64,000 nucleotides of DNA, taken from NCBI GenBank assembly GCA_022828595.1, contig JAKGHH010000004.1, positions 82,426,270 to 82,490,269 of the forward strand, read 5' to 3'. The position numbers and the translations under genes are program-made. A model generated the notes under the pieces. The model was not told the origin of the DNA. It saw only the letters and a program-made list of their open reading frames with translations, and did not search any database. This DNA is from Nelumbo lutea (Eukaryota; Streptophyta; Magnoliopsida; Proteales; Nelumbonaceae). Below, piece after piece: positions 46,985-58,989 of this stretch. Every line of letters starts with the position of its first letter. Positions within the stretch are counted from its first letter, which is position 1.

Positions 46985-48385
46985 ATGAGCTTATTGGATA
47001 TGGTCTGGTCGCTTCTCATACACTCAGAGTTACCCATATCCTTTTGGGGTTACACATTAGAGACTACGATTTATGTGCTGAATCGGGTTCCAACCAAATC
47101 GGTTCTGAACACTCCATATGAACTTTGGACCGGAAAGAAACCAAGTGTCAGACACTTGAAGATTTGGGGTTGTCCAGCACACGTTAAAAGAACGAGTGTA
47201 GACAAGTTGGAATCCAAGACCAGCCATTGCCTAATTGTAGGCTACGCAAAAGGCTCTGTAGGTTACCTATTCTATGACCCAAGTGAGCAGAAAGTGTTCT
47301 GCAGTCGAAATGCACAATTCTTGGAAACCGATTACATCCTAGACACCCATCGTCAGGAAGTTGTTCTTGATGAGGAGAGCTCAGGAGTAGTGGGAGATGT
47401 CCTACAAGTTCCAGGTAGTGACCAACCTAGAAGATCCACTCGGGTATCCAGGCCATTAGTCTGTTATGGTTATGACCAGGATAGTTACTTGGTGGAAACC
47501 TTGACTAGTGAGAAGGATCCCGTGACTTACGCGGAAGCTATGTTGAACATAGATTCCCAGAAGTGGGTAGAGGCCATGAGAGCAGAGGTGGACTCAATGG
47601 AGACCAATGGAGTCTGGACTCTAGTAGATCCACCCTCCGGGGTAAAAGCAATCGGTTGCAAATGGATTTACAAGAGGAAGAAGGGCCCCGATGGTAGGGT
47701 TGAGACTTTCAAAGCTCGTTTGGTGGCGAAAGGGTACACTCAGAAAGAGGGCATCGATTATGAAAAAACCTTTTCGCCTGTGGCTATGCTTAAATCCATT
47801 ATGATCCTGCTATCTGTAGCAGCATACCATGATTATGAGATTTGGCAGATGGATGTCAAAACTGCATTCCTAAATGGAGATCTTACTGAAAATATCTATA
47901 TGCAGCAGACGCAAGGCTTCATTGCTGCAGGTCAGGAAAACATGGTATGTAAACTTAATAGATCCATTTATGGACCTAAGCAAGCTTCTAGAAGTTGGAA
48001 CATCCGTTTTGACTCTGCTGTCAAATCATTTGACTTCAAGCAGAATCTGGATGAACCCTGTGTCTACAGGAAGTACAGTGGAGATAATGTTACCTTCTTG
48101 GTTCTGTATGTAGATGACAATCTACTCATTGGGAATGATGTAGGAATGTTAACTACGGTGAAAGTATGGCTTTCACAGCAATTCTCCATGAAAGATCTTG
48201 GAGAAGCCCCCTATATACTGGGTCTTCGACTATATAGAGATAGATCGAAGCAGATAATAGGATTATCCAAATCTGCTTACATTGACAAAATAGTCATAAG
48301 ATACAGCATGGAAAACTCCAAGAAAGGAAATGTTCCTTTCAGGCATGGAGTCACTCTCCAAGAAGATGTCTCCCAAGACTTCTGA
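46985..48385 (+). pseudogene. Copia integrase C-terminus and reverse transcriptase (466-codon open frame)
   Basis: Begins in the integrase C-terminal part (SFWGYTLETTIYVLNRVPTK, HLKIWGCPAHVK) and runs through the reverse transcriptase: GCKWIYKRKK, FKARLVAKGYTQ, DVKTAFLNGDL, QASRSWN and the YVDD catalytic box (LYVDDNLLIG). The frame ends inside the RT-RNase H link by a one-base shift. It is the best preserved part of the element. Confidence 0.88.
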
Positions 48386-49020
48386 GGAGATTGATGGCAT
48401 GAAAGACGTACCCTATGCCTCTGCCGTAGGGAGCATCATGTATGCCATGCTGTGTACTCGTCCTGACATTACTCAAGCAGTGAGTGTAGTAAGCAGATTT
48501 CAAGCCAACCCAGGGCTGGAGCATTGGACTGCTGTGAAAAACATACTTAAGTACCTTCAAAGGACAAAAGTGTTTTGTCTAGTATTTGACGGTAGCTCAC
48601 TACAGATCCAAGAGTATACAGATGCCGATTTCCAGTTGGATCCAGATGATAGAAAGTCTACATCTGGATATGTTTTCACGATAGGATCGTGTATTGTTTG
48701 CTGGAAAAGCAGCAAACAAGGGTCCACTGCAGACTCCATGACCGAGGCCGAGTATATTGCCGCAAGTGAGGCTGCCAAAGAAGCCGTGTAGATGAAGAAG
48801 TTGGTTCACGAGTTAGGAGTAGTTCCGTCTAGCACATCACCCATCCCATTGTTGTGTGACAAGAATGGAGCCATTGCTTAGGCTAAGGAGCCACGAGCCC
48901 ACTCGAAGTCAAAGTACATCAAGAGGAAGTATCGCGTACTGCAAGGGATTGTTGGTAGAGGGGACGTCTTGATTCAGAAGGTAGCATCAACGGAAATGTA
49001 GCAGACCCATTGACAAAGCC
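48330..49020 (+). pseudogene. Copia RNase H, broken
   Basis: PYASAVGSIMYAMLCTRPDI, YTDADFQLDPDDRKSTSGYV and SMTEAEYIAASEA are standard copia RNase H blocks with Asp, Glu and Asp present. Stops follow at codons after AKEAV and GAIA, and again near the end. Confidence 0.85.
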
Positions 49021-49104
49021 ACTATCATAGAAAGTGTTTGGGAAACACGTGGAAAGCATGGGACTCTGGCTTGTACCTGATTGGACCTAAGTGCAAGTGA
49101 GAGC

Positions 49105-50215
49105 TATTGGACAGTTTTGTATGCCCTTAGCTTCAATTAGAATGATGTACTTTATGAGTTTATTATAAATGAATAAAAGTGCATATGTGATTCATGTTCC
49201 CTTGGTATGTTTCTGTGCAATACCCTTAAACTGGACACTTAATGAGACTCGTGTTAGTTTAGAATGTTCGCAGTTAGTGGGTCGATCTGGGGAGATCTAT
49301 CTTGATAAGGCTGACACTGTGGTGCCACCAAGTTGGTTGGGGTGGCTTGTCTTAGCTGCCAAGGTGAGACCCTAGGCACATACAGTGTAGGATTAATTGA
49401 ATCTTTGAACTAGACCAGATTTCCAATATTGCCTTGGACCTTGAAGATTGATAGGCAAAACTGGAAAGTTACACCCGACCCCTAGACTCAATTATGATAC
49501 TGCACTAGGTGTCGGATTTGGCTGTCTTTGATATACCAATCAGTGAGATCCTTAGCGGGGTCTAAACTTGGGTATGTTGGGACAGTCTGAGAATTCATCT
49601 GATTGGGTGATCATAGTGACAGGATCGGCCCCTTTGTCGGACAAAGGTAATGATCAGGGATGCACTCTCATTCATAGAAACCAAGACTGCCGGTAGCCGA
49701 TTTCAATCATTGAGATTTGTTTTGCAAAGTATATTTTATATGAGATATAAAAGCATATATACATTATGGTTTCTAAATTGTTTGCAAGAAGGTTTTAATT
49801 CCCGGGATCCATACAAGTAGAGAGTGCAATACTGTTCCTTGCAGCCGAGGGAGAGGTCCTCTCTTATCGGGCAATGCTTGATCATTATGGACTGAGTGGT
49901 TATGTGTAAGACCATTGAGGGTAATACCTGATGGGCTAATCTTGCATCTGCCCACATTCCCTGGGTGTTACAAGGTGGCTTGGCCCAATGACCACTTAGG
50001 GTAAGTGTTGGGCCCATAGAGCCCATTTGATGGGTTTTAGGGGGTGAACTGTCCATAACAGTGTATTCGGCCAGGCCTTGTGACAAACGCTGGGCCGAAC
50101 CCATGTGGCTGATGTGTAGATCAATGCTTGGGTCCCACGCCATACAAGGAAGCCCAACTGGGCAGTAGTTAGGAAGGTTAAGTGAGCACATAACCTTAAT
50201 GGGCCTAAAGCCCAT
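49105..50215 (+). repeat. Truncated 3' LTR of the plus-strand copia element
   Basis: Matches the first 1.1 kb of 41501-43440, with the first two bases TA instead of TG. A purine tract, CAAGTGAGAG, lies just upstream. It breaks off at AAAGCCCAT, where the next element begins. Confidence 0.85.
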
Positions 50216-51674
50216 GATGAGAGTAGAATTTATCCTATTTTTATCCCCAATTATTCTATCTTTTATACTAATTAGCATCTAATTGGACTCATATATCTTG
50301 TATTTTGGTCCAGGGTATGAAAAAAGGCATCAAGAGCAAAGAAAGACAAATCAAATGATTTTTCATAGTTTTGACATCGTTTAGTGATCTGGGCCTAACA
50401 CGTGTCTCCGAACTCCGAATGGGCTGATACAAGATCCACTGGAAAGATAAGAGAAAAATCCACAACTTTCATGTTTTGGTCTTTCGTAGATTCGGCCTAC
50501 ATAAGAGTTAAATCCGGGCCTAAAGTCGAAAAAATTTGCAAGAAGGCCTAATCCGCAGCTGAAGCCCAACTTGCTGAAAAGCCTGGATGAAACGCAATTC
50601 GCAGAGGAGGTCTATTACGAATCCAAGAACAAGAAACTAAGAAGAATCATTCTAGATCTAAATTTTGATGTAATCTTAGAGTGAAAAAGGGATTGAGTTC
50701 AAGAGATAAAGAGATAGGATATGACTCTCTATTTCTTGTAAAGATTAACTTCAAGAGAAAGTAGGAGACCACCCTCTCCCCTTTAATCTATAAGAAGGAG
50801 GGGACGGACCAGCTTAAGGTATCACTTGATCACTGAATCATCCAATCATTCAACTTCTTATTTGAGTTAAGGAGGAAGGAGCAATCAGTCAAGAAGGGTT
50901 CAAGAAAGGTTCAAGAATTCAAGAAATTTCAAGAGGAGGAGATCTCAGAACCATGGGCGAATTCAAGAGTTCTTTCTTCCTCTTTGTTTTAATTCTTTCA
51001 TCATGAACTGATTTGTTTCTTTCTAGGGCTATGGAAAGCCTAACCATGTTAATGAATATATTTTTATCTTCTTGATTTATCCAAGATTGTGATTTCCATA
51101 TAGTCTATGAATTGTTGTGTTTAATGCAATTAAGAGCTTGGCCACCTCTTAATTGATTTGGGTTATGTGAATGAATTGAGAGAGGAATTCACATAATTGA
51201 CAGAATAATTCATAGTGTGAATTGAATGGTATATAGAGATATATATACATGATTCATTTGAATTTAATGGTTTTCTTGGACTTAATGCACTTCCATCTTG
51301 AGAGCTCTATTCGAGAGATTGAAGGGTTACCTGATGGGTGTAGGTTTAGTATATCTCGAGAGAGAGTATTAGATAAATTTGTGAAAATCTCAGCTTATGG
51401 GAATAACAATTAATCTTGGATAATTGGACCCATCAATATTCATTGCATTGGTTACGTGGACCAAAAGTCCTAGCGATTTCATCATTTGCATATTCGATTA
51501 GTGATCACTCCTGTTTTTATTTTCTTTGTTCCAGTTTTATTTTTAGTAGTTCTTGCTCAGTTCTAAATTTTGATTGTCCAAATAATTAGGGAAAATTGTG
51601 ATTCTAATACTTATTTTGTTAAATCCCCGTGGGAACGATATTACAATACTACTTGATAACTAGTGCACTTGCCA
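50215..51674 (+). mobile_element. Solo-LTR-like block, probably Ty3-type
   Basis: It starts TGATGAGAGTAG, exactly where the copia 3' LTR breaks off. It ends after TCCCCGTGGGAACGATATTA ... GTGCACTTGCCA, a closing sequence typical of plant Ty3-type (Athila/Tat-like) LTRs. No primer site or coding part follows: the next bases are the reverse transcriptase of the minus-strand copia. Flanking bases do not match (GCCCA and GGGGG), so a deletion probably accompanied it. Confidence 0.6.
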
Positions 51675-52020
51675 GGGGGTTGTACCATGTAAACTTCCTC
51701 TTTGAGGTCACCATTCAGGAATGCATTTTTGGTCGGTCATTGAAGAGCTTCTGTCCATTCAGGTACTGAAAGAGCTTCTGTCACATTCTTAGGGATAGGG
51801 ACACTGTCAATGGAAGTAAGAAATGCACAAAAAGAGGGTGAAATATTTTCATAGGAAACAAAGTGGGAAATGGGGAGTTTAGTAGTGCACTATCTAACAC
51901 ATTTCCTGTGAGCAATAGAAATGTCAATGTCATTAGCAACAGAGGTATCAATTGCAATGGAGTCAGGGACATCAATGGGAACCAAGATACCTGAGTGAGT
52001 ATGATCTGCCCCCAAAGAGT
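51675..52020 (-). pseudogene. Minus-strand copia: integrase-RT linker and reverse transcriptase scraps
   Basis: The minus frame reads AFLNGDLKEEVYMVQPP close to 51,700, joined after a deletion to the RT N-terminal leader (PISHFVSYENISPSFCAF, IPKNVTEALSVPEW). The roughly 200 residues of RT that normally lie between are missing, so this copy could not reverse-transcribe. Confidence 0.75.
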
Positions 52021-52023
52021 TTA

Positions 52024-52883
52024 GGCTTCATTTGGTTCATGGGAAGATTTAGCTGGGATGGGAAAGTGTAAAAATTTATACTTCCCTTGTTTGGTTTTAT
52101 ATGGGGAAAATAATGGGAAAAACACTATTCATCATCTCCTACCTTCGGATAGTGCCATTAGAGATATTGAATAATGCCTCTCCTAGTCTTCCACTACCCG
52201 TCGCATTGCCGCATCGTTGTACACGATTACATTTCCGTGCTATAGAAACGCGCACGCCCGTAGATCCCCCGAAAGCATCTCCCCAACAAAAGCGACCATT
52301 GGGTTCAATTCCCAGATGACTGTTCACTACCATTTGGAATGTGGTTGCCTTGGAAGGAAGGTTACTATCAGCTTCAGTATCGCTGGTTAATCTCAGCTTC
52401 AGGGTTCAGTATTGCTGGATTTCAACTTGTTAATCTCAGCTTCAGCCTCAACTATTAATCTTAGCATCGACTTGTTATTATCACTCTGGATTTTAGCTTC
52501 AGCATGCTTCTCTACTGAAATGAAAGATTCTCGCTTTGAGGGGTGTCGACAGAGAATGTCACCTGGCGACCGTCCTCAAGGAAGGGGAGATAGCAGATCA
52601 CTGATGGTTTTGGTGCGACCCCTCTAGCTCCTACTTCAGGGTTAGAACAATGTTGTCATTGAACCAACTCCTCTTCTGTATTCTCCACACAAGTCATTCC
52701 TCACTCCCTCATCTTTTTCAAAATTTTCCACTAGGGTCGCACGGTTTTGGTGCGACCCTAAATCCATGATTTTGGGGTATGACATCCCACATATTTCTCA
52801 TCCCATCCCTCTCTTTCCCTCAAAACAAATGAGAGAAAAATATTCCCTTTTTCTCGTCCCCATCTCACAAACCAAATGGAGCC
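52024..52883. mobile_element. Tourist/Harbinger-like element, 860 bp, in the minus-strand copia
   Basis: The ends GGCTTCATTTGGTTCATGGG and CACAAACCAAATGGAGCC are inverted copies, flanked by TTA (52021-52023 and 52884-52886). It is long for a MITE, and part of the interior is GC-rich, unlike its surroundings (about 52,190-52,310). No transposase. Confidence 0.75.
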
Positions 52884-52886
52884 TTA

Positions 52887-54013
52887 ATGGAGGTACAACT
52901 TTTGAATTCTCCACAACTCTTGAATTTGGTTGTTTGTGACGACAGAAGACGACATGAAAAGAAGGAGGATCAGGAAAAAGAGGGAGCTGAACTAGTTTAT
53001 CCTCATTCCTACTCTCCCCCTGAGGAGAAACAGGGAAAATAGTCTCACTCTCAAAGAAAGAGACATCCATGGAAATATAGAATTTTCGAGAAACAAAATC
53101 AAAACAACAGTATCCCTTCTGAGTGAAGGAGTGCCCTAGGAATATGCAAGGGATAGCACGAGGATCCAATTTTCCACGAGTGGGTGACAAATTTTGGACA
53201 AAGCAATGACAACCAAACACACAATAAGGAATGGGAAGAAGGGGAGCCTTAGGGAAGAGAAACTGATGTGGGGCTTTGCACTCTAACCAACGAGAGGGCA
53301 TACGGTTGTTGAGGTAGGTAGCATAAAGGACAACCTCAAGCCAAAAGCATTTTGGGACATTCATACGGAGTAGTAAACCCCAGGCCACTTCAAGGAAGTG
53401 TCGGTTCTTTCTTTCAGCAACACCATTTTGTTGTGGTGTTCGGGCACAAGAGCTACGGTGAAGTGAACCACGTGAAGCAAAAAATTCTGTGAGATCACTA
53501 TGAAAATACTCTTTGTCATTATCTGACTAAAAATTTTGGATTTTAGTTTGAAGTTGGATGAAGACCATCTGCTGAAAATCTTAGATAATTTTTGGTACTT
53601 TATCCCTGTTCCCATGTATATCTAGAATAATCATCGATAATGGTAATAAAATACTTGTAGCCATTCTTAGATGGTAAAGTGACATGACCCCACACATCTG
53701 AATGAACAATGTGAAAAGGAAATTCAGATTTATTATTTTTTGAAAGAAAATGAGTTCTACACTGCTTACTCAGTTGACAAGTTTGACAAGAGAAATTTAA
53801 AACGAACACTGACTTAAACAATTTTGGAAACACCACTTTTGAAGACTCAAAAGATAAATGACCAAGACGCCAATGCCATAAATAAACTTGACTCTTACAA
53901 GAATGACTCTTAGACTCTATGACTTGAAGACCGGCCTTATTCTCCAGCATGTAAAGTCCACCAACCATACATCCTCTACCAATCGTCCTCTCCAAGGCCA
54001 GATCCTGGATCAC
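52887..54013 (-). pseudogene. Minus-strand copia integrase
   Basis: Pieces in two frames. One holds LWHWRLGHLSFES, CQTCQLSKQCR, HIVHSDVWG and FITIIDDYSRYTW: the zinc site and the first two catalytic Asp residues, here intact. The other holds CFWLEVVLYATYLNNRMPS, PYCVFGCHCFVQN and FLGHSFTQKGY. A gap and frame change near 53,390-53,600 separate them. Confidence 0.8.
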
Positions 54014-54144
54014 AAGTAAGAAGGGAAAAATGTCACTGTGTAGTTTAAGGAATTAGTAATACTATTAACAGAGAACAAATTAATGGGAAATTTCAGAACA
54101 TGTAAAACATCAAAGAGGGTAAGGCCGAGACAGAGAGAAATGGT

Positions 54145-54366
54145 TCATTGACCAACTATGGTAGTGTATGATCCATCAACTAGTCTCACATTGTCTCTTC
54201 CAGAAAGAATGTGATAGGTTTGGAAGTATGAGGACGTACCAGTCATGTGTTTTGATACTTCAAAATCAATGATCCAGGGAGTGTTAGGGTTATAAGAAGC
54301 AACATGGAAAGTTGTGGTAGATTTACCTGATGTAGTCGCAAATGAAATTGAGGGAGGAGCATCCAT
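54145..54366 (-). pseudogene. Minus-strand copia protease region
   Basis: Reads NTPWIIDFEVSKHMTGTSSYF. The usual WIIDSGASKHMTG has lost the SGA of its catalytic loop (FEV here), so it is inactive. Confidence 0.75.
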
Positions 54367-55463
54367 TTAACGAATTGCTCTACCATAGAGCTCTAAATGG
54401 TCATGGAAGGAATTTATAGTATCCTTCCTTGGGTCAGATCCAGATGAATGTGTCTGAGTTAGTATGAATGGGGGGTTGATTCTCCTGAGTAGCTATGTTT
54501 GCCATAGTGTGTTTTCTTGTACCTTGTTGTCTTGACTTTTTATTCATATCTGAACATTCCTTCTTATTCAGATCTTGAGCCCATTTTGGCTTTCCATGAG
54601 GATTCCAACATGTGTCTTGGGTGTATTAGAGTTTCTAGCAATGAGTACACCACAATTTGTCCTTGTCATCCATCTTTTTCTGAAGATCCCCCTTCTTATA
54701 AGTATTTCCCCCACCGGTAGTAACACTCCCTTTCGCTGCCAATACAACTGCATCTCCTCCAGAACTGTTCATCAAATTCCTTCTGCTTTCTTTTGATTGT
54801 ACAAGAGCATAAACTTCCTAAACTAATTGAAGATCCTTGCTACTTAGGATCTAGACTCTAATAGATTCATATGTAGGGCTCAAACCATGTAAGAAAGCAA
54901 ACACTCTCTATTGGGAGATGAGTTTTTTGTACAGTTTTGCATCTTCATCACACTTTCAGTCCACACTCTAATAATGATCTAACTCCTTCCAAATAGAGGT
55001 CAAGTGAATGGTACACAGATAGACACCTCTCCCCCTGTTTACAAGTAGACGATTATGCCTGTAGCTGGTAAACTTTTGCATAGTGTCGCAGTTTCGAATG
55101 TGTTGATTTTACTTGTTTTCATATCTCATTTGTCGTTTCAACCCACATGAAATTCCTTCTTATTTGAGGTTGCAAAGAAACTAAAAGCCAAGACATGACC
55201 ATGTTGTTTTCCTGGTTTCATCTGTCGTATTCAGCACTCCCAGAATGTGGTTCTTTGATTCTCCCATTAACATAACCTATCTTTCTCCTTGTAGTGTTGT
55301 ACAACTTGATTCCTCTTGACCACTCTAAATAATTTATACCATTAAGAGGAATAACAGCCATGGGAAAGGATAGGTCCACACCCCCGCTCATTCCATTCAG
55401 CATTGAGGAAACACAGGATGTAGCAAAATCTTCACCACTCATGATTTCAAATTCAAAAAACAA
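54367..55463 (-). pseudogene. Minus-strand copia gag
   Basis: Starts at 55463 with an MSGEDFATS-type leader and carries LNGINYLEWSRGIKLY and RKIGYVNGRIKEP, the copia gag N-terminal domain. It decays into several frames before the protease. Confidence 0.75.
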
Positions 55464-55934
55464 CTCTTAATTGGGGTACAAAGCCTTAAAGAAATTCAAC
55501 ACTGAGGGGGAACGAAAAAAAATTTCTTGAGAAACACACCTCCATTTGTAAAAACACAAGTGCTGTTACAGCACAAACATGTCATCCCTTGACTTACAAG
55601 CTCAGCACAAGTGTTGCCACAGTGCATACAGGTCATCTCTTCACCTATGCATCAACAGGATTGTTGTTACAGCAATTACTGGTCACTTTCTGACCTTCAG
55701 TTCACCATAAAAGCTGTTGTTGCAGCACTCAAGAGGTACTGGTCACTTTCTTGACCCTTAGTTCACCATAAAAGCTATTGTTGCAGCACACAAAAAGGCC
55801 CTCATGACCTATAGTTTTACAAGGATCAGTCGACCCCACAAAAAAGGAAAGAAAGAGGTGTTGATCACTTCACATCCAATCGGCAGACGTAGTACAGATT
55901 CTGCCCTGGCACACGACCAGAAAAAAAAAAGGTA

Positions 55935-55965
<31 letters not shown>

Positions 55966-56090
55966 TTACTTCAGTGTGTGAGACCTTCAATCAATCGAAC
56001 AACAAATGAGGGTGGCAGATCTGGAAATCTAGTGCGAAGAAGAAAAAAAACTGTTACACTCGACTTCTCCTTTCAGATCTGATAGTCCCA
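55464..56090 (-). other. Untranslated leader of the minus-strand copia element
   Basis: No coding signal. It contains two partial direct repeats around GTTCACCATAAAAGCTRTTG (55,700-55,790) and a (GA)n run near 55,935-55,960. Confidence 0.55.
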
Positions 56091-56101
56091 CTTTGATACC
56101 A
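56091..56101 (-). other. Primer-binding site of the minus-strand copia element
   Basis: On the minus strand TGGTATCAAAG, next to the 5' LTR end. It is a Met-tRNA-type site with GAG changed to AAG. Confidence 0.75.
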
Positions 56102-56306
56102 TGTTATGCAGGAGAGAAGAATGGAAGAAGAGAGAAGAGATAGAGAGAGAGAGAGAGAAGAAGAGAGAACTGAGAGCAAAAGATACTACTGGCGGCACAA
56201 CTTTTCTAATATATATACTAGGGTGACAACAACTAAAATAAAAAAGAGTAAAAGTACAATAGTACCCCTACCGTACTATACATAGGAAAAATAACAAATA
56301 TTAACA
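56102..56306 (-). repeat. 5' LTR of the minus-strand copia element
   Basis: 205 bp, same ends as 41085-41314. It includes a GA-rich tract and TATATATACTAGGGTGAC. Confidence 0.8.
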
Positions 56307-56705
56307 TGAATGATCAATCATTGGCTACATATAGCGGTCCTTCTGTCCTGTGAACTCTCATCTACTGTTATTTCTCCCTAGCTGAGAGGTAATATACTAA
56401 TAGTAGTTTCTATCTCACTAAGGGTTTTTAAAGATCTGTCAATCAGGTATTTTAATTCATAATGACTAAGCTTGGTCACCCTGGCTAAGAAATTTGCTTC
56501 AAACTCATTTTTGAGCGGGCTGAATGAATCTTGTAAGCTATAGCTTCTGCATCTTGATTTCTTTGAACTACACATTTTGAGTGATGTAACTGTTTGCAGG
56601 CATTCATTTATGTATTATTAATTTCTTAATTGCTTGTTCCAGAACTGGTCCAAAATACATCTATACCGGATGCTCTAACAGTTTTGTTTATATTTATGGT
56701 TTGGT
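56307..56705 (+). pseudogene. WD40 (LEC14B-type) pseudogene: remains of coding exons 7 and 8
   Basis: 56311-56391 repeats the end of exon 7 (NDQSLATYSG, then damaged), including its donor GTAATATA. 56,641-56,703 repeats exon 8 (KYIYTG..NSFVYIYGL) after the same intron. The start of exon 7 lies 15 kb away at 41,074-41,084, on the other side of the copia insertion. Exons 5, 6 and 9 are absent and exons 1-4 were never in the duplicated unit. It cannot make a propeller. Confidence 0.85.
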
Positions 56706-58510
56706 ACTTTCACAATCTTTCTTCTGTTCAATTCAAATTTCTTATGCCTGAAAATTATTTTGAAATGGGGAAACATGCTCTGTTTTCCAATATTGTGCAT
56801 GTGGAGCACAAAAAGTGTTGGCGTTTCATGAATATGAATTTGAAGGAGTTTCTTGTAGTAGTTAATGTGCACACCCTAGTGAAGCATATAGACACACCAA
56901 GTGATTCTAACATTCCAATTGTATTTTCTTTTGGTTACCCAGAAGATACTACATGGTAAGTCGGAATAAAGATGATACAATTTGGAAGTTTACAATCATA
57001 TGGTGTAGCCTGCTAGATTGAGAAAAAAGCAAAAATCATCTAGATCTCCTTTCATGAACTTGTACAATCAAGTTCCAATTTGTCTTTGTATATGGCATGT
57101 CAATTTTGGGGCATTGCAGATAATTCTGTTCTTAACTAGTACTTTATCTGATTCCAAATATTGTCTCATCTTGCTTTCTAGTTTCTATTAATGTGACTCT
57201 TCATTGGATTCTTAGGGCCCATTTGCTTTTTGGGTTTTGAGAGGGGGGAAATTGGTCAATCAGATTTTGGTTCCTATTGACCAAGATACCCATGTTCTTT
57301 TTCTAGATTTATGTAGGGTCCCTGAAAAAATTATTTTCCCTGGGTATCACCTATTTCCTAGATGGGTAAGTAAAATTCCAACTTGGGGGGAAATTTCCAA
57401 CACTTGGATGAGACAAATTTGCCCCTTTTAATAATGGATTTTTATGGCTAAAATGGTCATTGTCTTACTTACCATGGAAATAAAAGAACATGGATAAGTA
57501 TTTCCTAGAAATTGTGACATGTGGCACCTCGTGACAACTAGGAAAACACCCAGCCAACAAACTTACGAAGTTGGTGACCCACCCGGGCACCTGTCTGGCC
57601 GGCCTGGCGCGACCTGCGTGAATTGCGCGCGGCCTAGCACGCGGCCTGCGCGAACTGCGCACGGCCTGCGCAAACTACGCACGGCCTGCACGAACTGCCC
57701 AACTTGGACCGGCCAAGGTGCCAGCTTGACGACCTGATCTAGACACTGACCCGCCGACTGACACAGGCGCCAGCTTGACGACCTGATCTAGACACTGTCC
57801 CGCCAACTGACACAGGCGCCGGCTTGACGACGTGGCCTAAACACTGACCCGCTGACTGACGCAGGCACCCCTCTGACAACCCGGCCCAGGCGCCGACCTA
57901 GCCACCTGACACAAGCGCCAGCCTGACGAGCTCGAGGAGTTCACCACCGTACCCCGGTTCTGACAGGATGCGACGAGTCTTACCGTTTGGAGGGCAGATT
58001 TGGCCCTCTAGTAAAATTGTGACATGTGGCACCTCGTGACAACTAGGAAAACACCTAGCCAACAAACTTACGAAGTTGGTGACCCACCCGGGCACCTGTC
58101 TGGCCGGCCTGGCGCGACCTGCGTGAACTGCGTGCGGCCTAGCACGCGGCCTGCGCGAACTGCGCACGGCCTGCACGACCTGGCCGACTTGGACCGGCCA
58201 AGGCGCCAGCTTGACGACCTGATCTAGACACTGACCCGCCGACTGACACAGGCGCCAGCTTGACGACCTGATCTAGACACTGTCCCGCCGACTGACACAG
58301 GCTCCGACCTGACGACGTGGCCTAAACACTGATCCGCTGACTGACGCAGGCACCCCTCTAACAACCCGGCCCAGGCGCCGACCTGACCACCTGACACAAG
58401 CGCCAGCCTGACGAGCTCGAGGAGTTCACCACCGTACCCCGGTTCTGATAGGATGCGACGAGTCTTACCGTTTGGAGGCTTTTCACCCACCTAACCCGCG
58501 AAGACTCCGG

Positions 58511-58519
58511 TATATAAAG
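58511..58519 (+). promoter_or_regulatory. LTR TATA box
   Basis: TATATAAAG in the context ACTCCGGTATATAAAGACC, kept in the other LTR at 61165-61173. Confidence 0.6.
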
Positions 58520-58989
58520 ACCTAACCCCCCAAAGGGGAAGGGGATGGAAAAGAAAGGGAAGTAACTCTGCTTTCTAGCTCTCTCATATTATCTTCAAAG
58601 CTCTCTACAATAAGAGTGCTAACTTAAGCATCGGAGAGCCCCCACCGGGAAAGTACCCCTAGGACCTCTGATTCAGTTCTCGCAGGTCCTTCAGCTCCCG
58701 CCGCCTACGAAGAGGAGGAAAAGATGCAATTCTCAGAAGTCTCTCAACTCCCCCCACCTACAAGGAGGAGGAAGAGATGGAGTTCTCGGAGGTCCCTCAA
58801 CTCCTGCCACCTACAAAGAGGAGGAAAAGATGGAGTTCTCGTAGGTCTCTCAGCTCCCGCCACCTACAAAGAGGAGGAAAAGATGAAGTTCTCGCAGGTC
58901 CCTCATCTCCCACAGCCTACAAAGGAAAGAAGACCACCTCATGCTGAGGGCAGTCGGATTGCGCCGCACCAGGGAGCTCCAACATTCTC

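Larger units (their letters stand above)
41501..50215 (+). mobile_element. Ty1-copia retrotransposon, plus strand, 1.9-kb LTRs, 3' LTR truncated
   Basis: The 5' LTR is complete (41501-43440). A TGGTATCAGAGC primer site follows, then a 1.8-kb leader, gag, protease, integrase, reverse transcriptase and RNase H in copia order, then a purine tract and about 1.1 kb of 3' LTR. Frameshifts and stops break the polyprotein. It inserted into the RNase H end of the minus-strand copia element. Confidence 0.9.
41085..56306 (-). mobile_element. Ty1-copia retrotransposon, minus strand, heavily nested and decayed
   Basis: Its short LTRs lie at 56102-56306 (5') and 41085-41314 (3'), with a tRNA-Met-type primer site and a purine tract in the right places. 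It is flanked by CGAAT on the left and TGAAT on the right, a 5-bp duplication with one C-to-T change. The insertion splits the second copy of WD40 coding exon 7. Gag, protease, integrase and scraps of reverse transcriptase/RNase H remain. The middle is taken up by a plus-strand copia element, a solo-LTR-like block and a Tourist-like element. Confidence 0.85.
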
